Shown here: one piece after another, positions 52,975-62,903 of the stretch | Numbering within the stretch: position 1 is the stretch's first letter | Layout: each line of letters starts with the position of its first letter | Made by a program: the position numbers and the translations under genes | Assembly (NCBI GenBank): GCA_937959115.1 | Contig: CALGAW010000031.1 | Coordinates: 1 to 64,000 of the forward strand | Reading direction: 5' to 3' | Length of the DNA stretch: 64,000 nucleotides | DNA from: an uncultured Saprospiraceae bacterium | GTDB taxonomy: Bacteria; Bacteroidota; Bacteroidia; Chitinophagales; Saprospiraceae | Notes under the pieces: generated by a model | What the model saw: only the letters and a program-made list of their open reading frames with translations | The model's database searches: none | Told to the model about the DNA's origin: nothing

Positions 52975-54816
52975 ATGGAGTTTACACGCTTATTTGAGAT
53001 CCCCTATTACCAACAAGAAAAATTCCCGCAAGAAAAGGCCTTCGGCCATAGGTTAGAAAATGGAGAACTGAGATATTGGAGCATCGATCAATTTATTACT
53101 GAGGTCAACCAAATCAGTTTCGGCTTATTAGAACTCGGTGTTCAAAAAGGGGATAAGATCGCTTTAATCTCTTATAATAATAGACCTGAATGGAACATTC
53201 TAGACATCGCTATTCAGCAAGTTGGAGCCATCAACGTTCCCGTCTATCCAACGATTAGCCCTAGAGAATTTGAGTATATCTTTAATGATGCAGAAGTGAA
53301 GTATTGCTTTGTAGGCTTAGATGGACCTGGCGATCTCCTTAAAAAAGTGCGGAACTCCAAGGCGAAAAGCCTAAAGGAAGTATATACCTTTGACAAAACA
53401 GCAAACGCCCCATACTGGGAAGACTTGAAGCGAGATGGCGACTTCAAAGCACTCCAACAAATCAAAGACAGTATCTTGCCAGAGCACGTCGCTACATTTA
53501 TCTATACAAGTGGAACGACTGGAAATCCGAAAGGTGTCGTGTTAACACACAATAACATCGTAAGCAATGTCAAAGCAGTATGTCCGATCATACCAATTGA
53601 TCCAGGCAACCGCACGTTAAGCTTCTTGCCCTTGTGTCACGTATTTGAGCGCATGGTAATTTATGGTTACATGAAACTAGGTGCAAGCGTTACTTATTGT
53701 GGCACGAAGAGCCTAGGCGGTGAAGAAGGAGAACTACAAGGCATCAAGCCTCATTTCTTTACTACCGTACCCCGTTTATTGGAAAAAGTATACGAGAAGA
53801 TCTATGGCAAAGGATTGGAGCTCACAGGCCTAAAGAAAAAATTGTTTTTCTGGGCGCTAGACATGACCGAGGACTACGAATATGACAAAAGCTACGGTAT
53901 CGGAAAATCAGTAAAACTAGCGATCGCAGACAAATTGATTTTTAGCAAATGGCGCGAGGCGCTTGGTGGAAATATCAAGGGGATTGTGACAGGTGCTGCT
54001 CCCTGTCCAGCAAAAATGGCAAGAGTGTTTTCTGCAGCAGGCATTCCGATTCGCGAAGGCTATGGATTGAGTGAAACCTCCCCTGCATTGTCTATCAACC
54101 GATTCGAGCCAGGTGGCGCGTTGCTTGGAACTGTTGGCCCTGCAGTGAAGGGCGTGACGATTAAAATTGATCCTGCAAACGGTGATTACAAAAAAGGGGA
54201 AGGTGAAATTTTGGCTCAAGGGCCAAACATTATGCAGGGATACCACAATTTACCAGAAAAAACAGCAGAGGTTATCGATCAAAAAGGCTGGTTTCATACG
54301 GGTGATATCGGGAAGTTTGTGAAGGACAAGTCAGGTAAGAAATTTCTAAAAATCACTGGACGGAAGAAAGCATTATTGAAGACGTCTGGTGGCAAGTACG
54401 TTGCTCCTGAACCCATCGAGAAAAAGTTTAAAGAGGAATTTCTGATTGAACAGATGATGGTCGTCGGCGAAAGTAAGAAATTTGTGTCTGCACTGATTGT
54501 CCCTTCACCAGATGCATTGAAGGACTGGTGTAGTGAAAATGGGGTCGCTTGTGAGATCACCGCTATACCCGGCAATCCTGATTTGAAGGAAATCTCGCCT
54601 GCTACGCTCGAAGATGCGAAGGTCTTGGCGAAATACAAGGAAGTGGTGGAGTCAATCAATCCTCATTTTAGTCATATTGAGCAAATCAAAAAGTTCAAAC
54701 TATTGTGTCAACCCTGGGATGTTTCTTCTGGAGAATTAACACCAACTATGAAAATAAAACGTCGCGTCATCAGAGATAAATACAAGTCTGAGATTAATAA
54801 GATGTATGAAGAGTAG
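52975..54816 (+). CDS. fadD: long-chain acyl-CoA synthetase (AMP-forming)
   Basis: The 613-residue enzyme activates fatty acids to acyl-CoA with ATP. The P-loop TFIYTSGTTGNPKGVVLTHN (about residue 178) and the A5-type motif GYGLSETSPALS (about 360), GWFHTGDIG and KITGRKKALLKTSGGKYVAP are intact. It belongs to the long (FadD15-like) bacterial group with a C-terminal extension. Preceded by the MerR gene in the same direction, 131 bp apart; no beta-oxidation genes are next to it. Confidence 0.93.
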   Translation: MEFTRLFEIPYYQQEKFPQEKAFGHRLENGELRYWSIDQFITEVNQISFGLLELGVQKGDKIALISYNNRPEWNILDIAIQQVGAINVPVYPTISPREFEYIFNDAEVKYCFVGLDGPGDLLKKVRNSKAKSLKEVYTFDKTANAPYWEDLKRDGDFKALQQIKDSILPEHVATFIYTSGTTGNPKGVVLTHNNIVSNVKAVCPIIPIDPGNRTLSFLPLCHVFERMVIYGYMKLGASVTYCGTKSLGGEEGELQGIKPHFFTTVPRLLEKVYEKIYGKGLELTGLKKKLFFWALDMTEDYEYDKSYGIGKSVKLAIADKLIFSKWREALGGNIKGIVTGAAPCPAKMARVFSAAGIPIREGYGLSETSPALSINRFEPGGALLGTVGPAVKGVTIKIDPANGDYKKGEGEILAQGPNIMQGYHNLPEKTAEVIDQKGWFHTGDIGKFVKDKSGKKFLKITGRKKALLKTSGGKYVAPEPIEKKFKEEFLIEQMMVVGESKKFVSALIVPSPDALKDWCSENGVACEITAIPGNPDLKEISPATLEDAKVLAKYKEVVESINPHFSHIEQIKKFKLLCQPWDVSSGELTPTMKIKRRVIRDKYKSEINKMYEE

Positions 54817-54924
54817 AACACCACAGAATAACACAGATTTTTCCATCTATTTTTTGCGATAATAAACTGTATTAGTTTGAGTAATCTCTGGTTAAATTAG
54901 AAAACCTAGATAGCAATCAACTTT

Positions 54925-55590
54925 ATGAGGGATGAAAAGATACTTGACAGCGGTCAGATTTATAGCGATTCCACGAAAGACTGGAAGCAATTAAGTGCCA
55001 TTGAGTTTAAGAAATACAAGAATGTAAATTGGACGAAAGTCACACCTGGCACTAAAGTTAAGCGAGGAGGCAATCAATACATAACACATCGATTAGTTGG
55101 CAACAAGACTAAAATTCGATTCATTCCATTTAGATATTACATTGCAGGAGGGTGCTTCCTTTCAATAGGTATTCCTTACCTTATCCTAGGATTTATAGTA
55201 ATGTTTACCCAAAATCTATGGATCGTACTATTGATTTTTTTTATTGGATTCGCAATGACTTTTGTTGGAATATATTTAATCAATCGATTTACAATAATCG
55301 TATTCGATAAACAAACAGGAAAGTCTTGGAAAGGTAAATCAGACCAAATCAATCTTGAACATGTAAAATTAGTCCAATTAATTCGAGAATACGTTTCTAC
55401 TGACTCCTTGTTTTACTCCTATGAAATTAATCTAGTGCTTCACAACGAAGATCGAATAAACATTGTAGATCACGGCAATCAGAAGGCGGCGATTAAAGAT
55501 GCTATTCGTTTAGCAATGTTCCTCGATGTTCCACTGATAAAATTGAATGATACGGATCAAGAGCGGATTGAAAGGAGAAAGCCTAGATAA
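54925..55590 (+). CDS. membrane protein with two transmembrane segments, unknown
   Basis: A 221-residue protein with a basic N-terminal domain (about 1-70), two close transmembrane segments (about 72-95 and 97-118, IAGGCFLSIGIPYLILGFIV and IVLLIFFIGFAMTFVGIYLI) and a C-terminal soluble domain (about 120-221) with a PH-like beta pattern (TIIVFDKQTG, INLVLHNEDRINIVDHG). I do not recognise a family. Confidence 0.75.
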   Translation: MRDEKILDSGQIYSDSTKDWKQLSAIEFKKYKNVNWTKVTPGTKVKRGGNQYITHRLVGNKTKIRFIPFRYYIAGGCFLSIGIPYLILGFIVMFTQNLWIVLLIFFIGFAMTFVGIYLINRFTIIVFDKQTGKSWKGKSDQINLEHVKLVQLIREYVSTDSLFYSYEINLVLHNEDRINIVDHGNQKAAIKDAIRLAMFLDVPLIKLNDTDQERIERRKPR

Positions 55591-55615
55591 ATCGATCATT
55601 CATCATTCACAATTA

Positions 55616-57037
55616 TTAAAGCATCCCCTTAATTCGATCAACAAAGCCAAGATCACTCGCCTTGGGTACATTCGTTACAAAGCGCCCGTTTCGATCAATC
55701 AAAAAGTAACGAGGAAGGCTGCTGACTTCGTAATCGCGCTCCACGCCTGACTTACCTGTGCCAGCCCACAGATTTGTGTCTTCCGGGGTGTGTTTAGTCC
55801 TACCAGCAACCCATTTTTCATTCGTTCTGTCTACTGAGATGTATAGGAAGACGATATCGTCGTTGGTTAAGGCAGATCGGTTGTTTCTAGACTCATTGAT
55901 TTCGGCAATACATGGCTTGCACCAGCTTGCCCAGAAGCTTAGGTAGACCATTTTGCCTCTATAGTCAGATAACCTTCTTGCTGTGCCATAGGCATCCGTC
56001 AGTTCGAATTGTGGTGCTAGTGTCCCTTCTCCAAATTGATTGAGCCGTTTGATGGCATTGCGAATGGTTTTGAGCGGTTTTTCTGTGGTTGCGGTAATGG
56101 TATAATTGTCAAAAAGATGAGCAATCTCTCCATAGTTATTCCTATTTACTTTTCGCATTAGTAGTTGAGCCAACGCATAATCTTGGACCTTTCCATCAAA
56201 AAACCGATCGATGAGGTGATATTTTTCTTCAAAGGTACCGTCTTGTAGACCTTGTTCTTTTAGAGCATCTTGATAAAAATGCTCCATAAAAATATCTAGA
56301 AACCCATGATACTCTTTTATCCCGATTGCGCTTTCGTTTGAAAGGTTGACTGTTTGCAGAAAATCGTAGTAGCTATCTTCTATTTTGAAATTGGATTTAT
56401 TAACTTCTGGATACCTGAGCATCATCAATGCCCATTTGTATTCAATCATGCTACTCATGAACTCGGCAGCTTCTACAGAAGGGTTGTATTGCTCTAATCC
56501 TCTCAAGTAAAAATTGGATTCATTCTGTTGACTGGCTTTAGCGAAGGACTCAAATTCTGCAGGGCCAGCTGATTTCATTTTGTTAAGTATCCGTTCTGGA
56601 ATGGAATATCCACCAACAAATACGGATCGGTATTGATGGCTCAACAGTTTAAACTCTTTGTTGTAAGCGTGATACATCTCGTTGGCTGGTCCGCCATCTT
56701 CACCTAAGAACTGGGTATTGTTTTCAAAGCCAGCTGAAGAAAAATTAAGGGTCACTTGATCTCCAGGCTTTATTAATAATTTAATATTGTTCTTGTTATA
56801 ATAGAGGTTTACAACCGTTACTCCTTCTACAGGAAGCACAAAAATATACTCACTTTTTTGATCAAGGTCTGCTTCAAACAACATGTCAGACCCATCTAGT
56901 AAATCGGATTCATAATTTACTTTTATCAATTTCGATTGTGGATTGTCTACTTTGCCCATTAAAATAGCGCGTTGTGCTTGTGCGCTAAAAACGAAGATCA
57001 GTAGAGTTAATCCAGCTATTAATTGTTTAATATTCAT
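55616..57037 (-). CDS. periplasmic TlpA-like thiol-disulfide protein (second copy)
   Basis: 473 residues, signal peptide to about 21 (LIFVFSAQAQ). Same plan as the protein at 37557-38954: N-terminal beta domain, helical middle and a thioredoxin domain (about 340-473) with WASWCKPCIAE and SLPRYFLIDRNG. The paralogues differ widely outside the redox domain. It probably serves disulfide exchange in the periplasm. Confidence 0.88.
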   Translation of the reverse strand: MNIKQLIAGLTLLIFVFSAQAQRAILMGKVDNPQSKLIKVNYESDLLDGSDMLFEADLDQKSEYIFVLPVEGVTVVNLYYNKNNIKLLIKPGDQVTLNFSSAGFENNTQFLGEDGGPANEMYHAYNKEFKLLSHQYRSVFVGGYSIPERILNKMKSAGPAEFESFAKASQQNESNFYLRGLEQYNPSVEAAEFMSSMIEYKWALMMLRYPEVNKSNFKIEDSYYDFLQTVNLSNESAIGIKEYHGFLDIFMEHFYQDALKEQGLQDGTFEEKYHLIDRFFDGKVQDYALAQLLMRKVNRNNYGEIAHLFDNYTITATTEKPLKTIRNAIKRLNQFGEGTLAPQFELTDAYGTARRLSDYRGKMVYLSFWASWCKPCIAEINESRNNRSALTNDDIVFLYISVDRTNEKWVAGRTKHTPEDTNLWAGTGKSGVERDYEVSSLPRYFLIDRNGRFVTNVPKASDLGFVDRIKGML

Positions 57038-57460
57038 GCCTTAAACGATTGATTCAATAATGTATTTGCTAAATTAATGCCACTTGATGCGTTTTAAGAA
57101 ATAATTAAGCATTTCATTTTTTGCACAAATATAATTAAACTAAGGAGGTTGAAAAGATTTTATATATAATTGACTTAGTAGAATTGATCATGAACTATAC
57201 TTTTACTTGGCTAACTTGTGTTGACCGAGAAAGCGACAAACCCTTGGTATTGCTTACTGTAAGGCATTGTTTCATTTCCTAAACGTTCAATATTATACGA
57301 ATCAATTGATAAAAAGAGGGGGAAAACTGGATAAATTATAGCTTAGAATTATCGTTTTAAACGACCCACTTTTATGAATTGATAAAAAAAAGCATAAAAA
57401 TTTTGCTCTAGAGGTTTTATCATTGCAAATTTTGTTTTAACTTCGCACTTACAATACGGA
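57038..57460. other. noncoding gap upstream of tRNA-Gln
   Basis: No gene is supportable. A minus-strand -7-like box (CAAATATA on plus, 57126-57133; TATATTTG) would serve the TlpA-like gene. The last 60 bp probably contain the tRNA promoter. Otherwise AT-rich and featureless. Confidence 0.55.
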
Positions 57461-57533
57461 TGGCTCATGGTGTAACTGGCAACACATCTGGTTTTGGTCC
57501 AGAAGAGTCTAGGTTCGAGCCCTAGTGAGCCAA
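57461..57533 (+). tRNA. tRNA-Gln (anticodon UUG)
   Basis: A full cloverleaf: acceptor TGGCTCA / TGAGCCA (57461-57467, 57526-57532), anticodon stem TCTGG / CCAGA with loop TTTTGGT and anticodon TTG (57494-57496), T-arm CTAGG-TTCGAGC-CCTAG, discriminator A57533. The U1-A72 first pair is typical of tRNA-Gln. CCA is not encoded. Confidence 0.95.
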
Positions 57534-57542
57534 CAATACGAT

Positions 57543-57582
57543 AACGCAATTTACTGTTTTTCAGTAAATTGCGTTTTTTTGT
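57543..57582 (+). terminator. rho-independent terminator of tRNA-Gln
   Basis: Perfect 14-bp stem AACGCAATTTACTG / CAGTAAATTGCGTT, 5-nt loop, then a seven-T run. It shows the tRNA is a single-gene transcript. Confidence 0.92.
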
Positions 57583-57891
57583 TGCTAAATAGTTGTAGAA
57601 CTGTTGTTAAATGCTAGTAATTTTACTTAGATGGGAGCTTTGAAAAATGAATGCCAGTACTATGAGGTGGTCAAATAAAATGGTAATATTGCCAACAGGT
57701 CAATTATTCCATAAAAACTACACATGTATTTCAATGGCTTTTTTGAAACGTAGATACGAAGTAGGTATTCTATAGAAAATATCAAAACACAAAATTCTGC
57801 TTACTCCCCAAATATCTTCCCTATCGATGTACCAGTAGTATTTATTATTTGATTCAACTCTTTTCTAATCCGAGCAAACTTTGTGATTATC
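57583..57891. other. noncoding gap
   Basis: About 300 bp between the tRNA terminator and the 3' end of the convergent lipoprotein gene. No conserved frame, stem or repeat was seen. Confidence 0.6.
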
Positions 57892-58569
57892 TTATTCAAG
57901 AGTTGAACCGTCCTTGTAAATTATTTTTTTCGGAATCCATTTCACTTTTAAATCTTCAACATCTTTACTTCTTAGTAAGATATCCTTATCTTTAAATTGA
58001 TTAAAATCTGTTTGGGCATTCCAGTTTTTTGTTGAATTTGCTTTAACACCATCATCATATGTTAAATTTAAACTACTAATCTCTTTATCAAATAAGTCAT
58101 TAAAAGTAATTAACCCTGTAAATGCCTTGATGTCTTTTTTTGCCTTGTTTTCAAAAACAAATTTATAATTAATATATGATTGAAAATCGCCCTTTTTAAA
58201 TCCTTTATCAAATAACGATACAGTAAGAGCTTTACCTAATCTTTTAATCCTTTCTGCTTCTTCAATTTTAGCTTTTTCAGCTAATTTTTTTTCTTCTTCC
58301 TCTTGCAATCTTAATTCTTCTTTTAACTTTTTAGCTTCTTTCAGTAAGTCACCATAAGTTTTTCCAAACATTTTGTCATCTCTCATGGTACTTAATGCTA
58401 TATATCCACCAAGCATTTCAAGCTCCTCTTCAGTAAGGGATTCTTTTAATTTAATTATGTCCTCTTCTATACTGCCACTTTTGTAAGGTTTATCTAAAGG
58501 ATTAGAACAGGAAAAGATTAATAGTGTAACTATTGATATTACAAAAGTTAATGGGGTAATTTTTTTCAT
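57892..58569 (-). CDS. coiled-coil lipoprotein of unknown function
   Basis: A 225-residue protein with a lipobox (LLIFSC, Cys at about 21). Residues about 35-125 are a long charged helix (EEELEMLGGYIALS, then LKEELRLQEEEEKKLAEKAK). The C-terminal 100 residues look like a beta domain (YINYKFVFENKAKKDIKAF), of the kind found in envelope FxLYD-like proteins. AT-rich; stands alone. Confidence 0.75.
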   Translation of the reverse strand: MKKITPLTFVISIVTLLIFSCSNPLDKPYKSGSIEEDIIKLKESLTEEELEMLGGYIALSTMRDDKMFGKTYGDLLKEAKKLKEELRLQEEEEKKLAEKAKIEEAERIKRLGKALTVSLFDKGFKKGDFQSYINYKFVFENKAKKDIKAFTGLITFNDLFDKEISSLNLTYDDGVKANSTKNWNAQTDFNQFKDKDILLRSKDVEDLKVKWIPKKIIYKDGSTLE

Positions 58570-58815
58570 AGCGTATTTTTTTGGTTATTATATATTAAAA
58601 ATAAAGGTAGAAACAATATTTTAAATACCAAGAAGATTTGATTCAATTCCTTAAAATATCCTAAATCCTTAGAAGAACTTACCCTCTTGAATCAACCTTT
58701 CAAACAGAATACCCCAAGCGAGATCATATTGTTAATTCGTTCTTTGAGCTTCTTATAATATTGAAACCATGTAGTCAGGAACAATATATTTTTCCTTTGA
58801 AACTTCAGATAAGAA

Positions 58816-60189
58816 TTATTGATCCGACCTAAATAATCCCTCATTCCTATAAATTTCCCATCCCAACATTGCAAAAACAGCCAAATACTCTAGTCCTATC
58901 AGCGATAAATTTTCTTTGAAATCTGGATGCGCATAAGCGGTATAGCTCAAAATCACAGCCAATGACCACACAATTGGGAATCTGTAGTGTGTAAAGATGC
59001 AAAGGACAAGCGGCACTGCAATATACCAAGGGTGAACCGTTGTCGATAAAAAATAGTAGACTGAGATACCTAGCAACATCGAAGTAATTAGTTGTGGTGT
59101 CATTTTATTCCTTAAGAAAGTCAGGATTAAAAGGATAGAAATTGTGATCAAAGGAAGAATCTTCCCTGCTGTTCCGATAATATTCCACCCAACAATTTGA
59201 AAGCCTACCCAGCGAACGACATAGTAGATGCTAGCATTGAACTCAAATGTTTGAAACCAAAGGCTAATTGTTTTTTTGAAATTATAAAGAAAATCGTAAG
59301 ACAAGAATGGAGCAAAAGTCAAGAAAACGGTACCCAGCACAAGGCAATAAAAGCCAGTCAACTTCAATAAACCGAACGTCAGGTTGCGAGGATTCCCTTG
59401 TTTTAGATCAACAAACTTCCTAAAAAACAAGGGTAAAAACAATAAAGGAATAAGCTTAACAGACACCGATAATCCTAGTAGTACTGCGGCCCAAAGCCAG
59501 TTTCCTTTATGAAGCAAATACAAGGACCAAACAATAAAAAACACCATCACCGCTTCAAAATGCAGATTTCCAGTTAACTCTATGATGATAAATGGATTCA
59601 GGATATACCAAAAAATCCGCTTTTCAGGAAGGTGGAGTGCCTTTAATAGCTTCATCCCAAAATAAAAAGTACCGACATCAGCAAGAATGATGATCACTCT
59701 AAGCAAAATCGCAGATCCTAGGATACTCGTGCTAGAGCCAACTGCAGCAATCAGGTAACACAGCTGACTTATGGGAGGGTAATTTGTATAGTGACTTCCG
59801 TTGAGCTGCCCCATCCCCTCATATAATGCTTGCGCTTCAGCGATCGGTGCATTCCCATTGGCAATCCACGCTTCAGGCAATGACAAATAAGGATTAAAAC
59901 CTTCTAGCAACATACGCCCATCCCAAATAAATCGGTAGAAATCCTGGGACAAATTAGGGATCGCAAACAAAAAGATAACTCGGAATAAGATTCCAGTAAA
60001 CGCTAGTAATTTCCAGTTATTGGGGTTTGATTGAATAATTTTGTAAGACAGAAAGAACAGTGTTACCCAAATGCCAATCACTTTCGTCGTTTCTTCTCGC
60101 TCTATTTCGTAGGCAAAACCCCAATACAACAGAGCCGCAACAAAAATGAAGAGTATGGAAAATCTATGATGTTTCCAATGGTCTAACAT
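58816..60189 (-). CDS. GT-C membrane mannosyltransferase-like protein (MptB/GT87-like)
   Basis: A 457-residue polytopic protein. The first periplasmic loop contains SQDFYRFIWDGRMLLEGFNPY, the acidic motif of MptB/GT87-type polyprenyl-phosphate-mannose transferases, and YTNYPPISQLCYL follows. Its ATG overlaps the stop of the upstream GT2 gene by one base (TAATG), so they are translationally coupled. It ends the arsS-led operon and likely uses the donor made by the DPM1-like enzyme. Confidence 0.85.
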   Translation of the reverse strand: MLDHWKHHRFSILFIFVAALLYWGFAYEIEREETTKVIGIWVTLFFLSYKIIQSNPNNWKLLAFTGILFRVIFLFAIPNLSQDFYRFIWDGRMLLEGFNPYLSLPEAWIANGNAPIAEAQALYEGMGQLNGSHYTNYPPISQLCYLIAAVGSSTSILGSAILLRVIIILADVGTFYFGMKLLKALHLPEKRIFWYILNPFIIIELTGNLHFEAVMVFFIVWSLYLLHKGNWLWAAVLLGLSVSVKLIPLLFLPLFFRKFVDLKQGNPRNLTFGLLKLTGFYCLVLGTVFLTFAPFLSYDFLYNFKKTISLWFQTFEFNASIYYVVRWVGFQIVGWNIIGTAGKILPLITISILLILTFLRNKMTPQLITSMLLGISVYYFLSTTVHPWYIAVPLVLCIFTHYRFPIVWSLAVILSYTAYAHPDFKENLSLIGLEYLAVFAMLGWEIYRNEGLFRSDQ

Positions 60190-61664
60190 TACTTATAGTT
60201 TGTAGTAACGGAATGATAGAACACAAAGCTAAACCCGAAGAAAAGCATCAGGTGAAACACAAGAAAGCCAAAATCTTCTAGGGTAAATGCGCTGTATATT
60301 CCAAATCCAAAGTAGACCATTAACAACGCTTCAAGAATCGTGCTTTTGGAGATGTTTTTACTGATATACTTGTTTCCTTTCCATGAATCTGTAAGTGAAT
60401 TTATATTGAACTTCGGTGTTCGGATAAAATCGCTTCTTTTACCAAAATGTCCCTCTAAAACTGCAAGCGAATTATGAAAGGAGAACCCCATGGCAATTGA
60501 GAAAAAGGCAAAAAACATTTTTATATATTCTAGGAAGTTCGAGACTCCGTTTCCGTGTATTTTTTTGAACATATTCCAGTAACAAATAAAAAATATGATC
60601 ACACTCAAACCTGAAGCAGCAATGATACTGAAATACCAGTTAAACATTGAACTGTTGCTTTTAATATAGAGTACAGGGACACTCAACACGGCAACCAAGA
60701 GCATCATAATGAACATGCTGCTGTTCAATAGATGGAAGAAGCTGTGTAGTTTTGTTTTAATTGGAATGGATTTGTCCTTCAGCAATCGCCCGTATAGTTT
60801 GTGGAAATTTTCAGCCGCACCTTTATTCCATCTAAACTGCTGCGATCGAGCAGCGCTTATCACTACTGGCAACTCTGCAGGTGTTTCCACTTCTTCTAAG
60901 TACTTAAATTTCCATTTCTTGAGTTGTGCTCGGTAACTAAGGTCCAAATCTTCTGTGAGTGTGTCTCCTTCCCAGTTTCCTGCATCTTCTATACACGTTT
61001 TTCTCCAAGCACCTGCGGTTCCATTAAAGTTGATAAAATGATTGTTATAGTTCCGTCCAACTTGTTCTAATGTAAAATGGAAATCCAAGGCAAAGGCTTG
61101 AATTTTTGTCAATAAGGAATAGTTTCTGTTAATATGCCCCCATCGAGTTTGGACCACACCGATGTTTTCATCTTTAAAATAAGGAATGGTTTTATACAAC
61201 CATGATTTACCCGGTAGAAAATCAGCATCGAAAATGGCGATATACTCCCCTTTAGCAACTTTCAATCCTTCTTTTAGAGCGCCTGCTTTAAACCCTGATC
61301 GGTCTTTACGGGTAATATGGGAGATGTCTAACCCTGTTTCCTTTAGTTGATTGATGTGGGTGGCTGTTGTGTGCACTGATTCGTCGGTAGAATCATCCAA
61401 TACCTGGATTTCTAGTTTATCTTTTGGGTATTCAAGTTGCGAAATGTTGTCCAATAAGCGATCCATCACATATTTTTCATTGTAGACTGGTAATTGAACA
61501 GTGACATAAGGCGTTTCTGCTTGTTTTGATAGGTCAAACCTAGGAGAATTGTCCAGCTTCTTTTGCGCTCTTATATAGTTAAACAATAGACTCAGCTGAA
61601 CCAGGCTATATATGAATATAACCACTAAGGCCGCTGTATATATTATGATAATCGCTGTATCCAT
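60189..61664 (-). CDS. processive GT2 glycosyltransferase (cellulose synthase-like)
   Basis: The 491-residue protein has an N-terminal membrane segment, a GT2 domain (about 50-290) with VQLPVYNEKYVMDRLLDNI, DDSTDES, FDADFLPG, the catalytic EDLDLS and the QxxRW-type motif QQFRWNKG, then about four C-terminal transmembrane segments. The motif set matches CesA/CsuA-like synthases that build and export a polysaccharide or glucosylate a lipid. Start and stop overlap neighbours by one base on both sides (TAATG). Confidence 0.9.
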   Translation of the reverse strand: MDTAIIIIYTAALVVIFIYSLVQLSLLFNYIRAQKKLDNSPRFDLSKQAETPYVTVQLPVYNEKYVMDRLLDNISQLEYPKDKLEIQVLDDSTDESVHTTATHINQLKETGLDISHITRKDRSGFKAGALKEGLKVAKGEYIAIFDADFLPGKSWLYKTIPYFKDENIGVVQTRWGHINRNYSLLTKIQAFALDFHFTLEQVGRNYNNHFINFNGTAGAWRKTCIEDAGNWEGDTLTEDLDLSYRAQLKKWKFKYLEEVETPAELPVVISAARSQQFRWNKGAAENFHKLYGRLLKDKSIPIKTKLHSFFHLLNSSMFIMMLLVAVLSVPVLYIKSNSSMFNWYFSIIAASGLSVIIFFICYWNMFKKIHGNGVSNFLEYIKMFFAFFSIAMGFSFHNSLAVLEGHFGKRSDFIRTPKFNINSLTDSWKGNKYISKNISKSTILEALLMVYFGFGIYSAFTLEDFGFLVFHLMLFFGFSFVFYHSVTTNYK

Positions 61665-62356
61665 TATGAGAAACTATATTTAAAAATCCACCCTAAAATC
61701 TTAACACCCGCCATAAAAGCTCCCTTGATTGTTCCTGACACCTTTGAGACTCCAATTCTCTTTTTATACTGCACGGGTACTTCGGTATAACTGTACCCTT
61801 TTTTCAATACTTTAAGCTGCATTTCTACCGTCCAACCATAGGTTTTGTCTACCATGTTGAGGGAGAGGAGCTTATCATATTTAATTGCTCTAAACGGACC
61901 AAGATCTGTAAATTTAGCTTTAAAAAAGAGCTTCATCAGATTCGTGGCTAGCCAATTTCCGAATAGTTGGGGGATGGTCATTGATCCTGGTTCTCTATGT
62001 TCTTTTACTCTGGCACCAATTACCATATCGATGTCTTTATCCAAGATTGGTGCTACGATTTTGGTCAATTCCCTTGGGTAATCGCTGTAGTCACCATCCA
62101 AAAACACAATGATATCTGGTTTTGCATCTTGGGCTGCCACGTACTCCATGCCTTTTAAACAAGCATATCCATATCCTTTTCGAGGTTCTTGTAAGACAGT
62201 TGCTCCAGCCTCTTTTACTACGGTTTCGGTGTCATCTGTAGACCCATTGCTGACTACGATTACCTCAGATACAATGTCTGGTATTTCGTTAATGACATGA
62301 CCAATCGATTGATCCTCATTAAACGCTGGTATAATAACTTTAATTATTGTATCCAT
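61664..62356 (-). CDS. GT2 polyprenyl-phosphate glycosyltransferase (DPM1-like)
   Basis: A 230-residue GT2 enzyme that transfers a sugar to polyprenyl phosphate at the cytoplasmic face. It has IIPAFNEDQSIGHVI, VVSNGSTDDT, VFLDGDYSDYP (donor-binding Asp), and VGARVKEHREPGSM. No C-terminal membrane anchor beyond the amphipathic end. Its start overlaps the MORN gene by 13 bp. It likely supplies the lipid-linked sugar for the GT-C protein at the end of the operon. Confidence 0.9.
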   Translation of the reverse strand: MDTIIKVIIPAFNEDQSIGHVINEIPDIVSEVIVVSNGSTDDTETVVKEAGATVLQEPRKGYGYACLKGMEYVAAQDAKPDIIVFLDGDYSDYPRELTKIVAPILDKDIDMVIGARVKEHREPGSMTIPQLFGNWLATNLMKLFFKAKFTDLGPFRAIKYDKLLSLNMVDKTYGWTVEMQLKVLKKGYSYTEVPVQYKKRIGVSKVSGTIKGAFMAGVKILGWIFKYSFS

Positions 62357-62850
62357 TGAGGTGTATTCGGGTTATCCTTTTTAAAACTTAAAATGTCTGT
62401 CCATTCGCCCGTTTTCTGATCATTCTTGAATCGTTCAACTTTGAAAAGGGTGTCTTGTTTATAGAGCAGGCAGTATCCTTCTTTTTTATTGTTTTCATAT
62501 TGATATTTCCGAATGATTTGGGCTTCAAAGTCATAGAATGTCCACCAATAATCTGCTTGATCATTTTTAAAATGCCCTTCCTTTTCTAATTTCCCTTCTT
62601 CAGAAAAGAAATACCAATATCCATCTCTTTGGTTGTTCTTAAAGTGTCCCTTTTGAGCCACCTGTCCGTTTGGGAAATAAGAAATCCAATAATCTATTTT
62701 AGTTTCTTCTATTTTCCAACCTTCTTCTTTGATAGATCCATCGGAATAATACGCATAATGATACGACTTTTGCGCTTCTAGATTGTTGGTAAATAGAACG
62801 AATAGCAGTATAGCAAACAAGCAGTGCGCCCTTGTAATTGATTTGTTCAC
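62344..62850 (-). CDS. exported MORN-repeat protein in arsenosugar operon
   Basis: A 168-residue protein with a signal peptide (LFAILLFVLFTNNLEAQ). Five MORN-type repeats follow (DYWISYFPNGQVAQKG, GYWYFFSEEGKLEKEG, YWWTFYDFEAQIIRKY, EGYCLLYKQDT). The stop overlaps the DPM1-like gene, so it is part of the operon. Molecular role unknown. Confidence 0.85.
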   Translation of the reverse strand: MNKSITRAHCLFAILLFVLFTNNLEAQKSYHYAYYSDGSIKEEGWKIEETKIDYWISYFPNGQVAQKGHFKNNQRDGYWYFFSEEGKLEKEGHFKNDQADYWWTFYDFEAQIIRKYQYENNKKEGYCLLYKQDTLFKVERFKNDQKTGEWTDILSFKKDNPNTPQWIQ

Positions 62851-62903
62851 AAAAAGCAGTTAGGTTATCAAATTAAAAATGTTGTTAGATTTCTTAACCA
62901 TTC

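Noticed and set aside
57349-57549. Minus-strand frame of 66 codons over the tRNA
   Set aside because: It is antisense to a complete tRNA-Gln.
58692-58874. 60-codon minus-strand frame at the end of the GT-C gene
   Set aside because: It overlaps the GT-C gene in another frame and shows no features.
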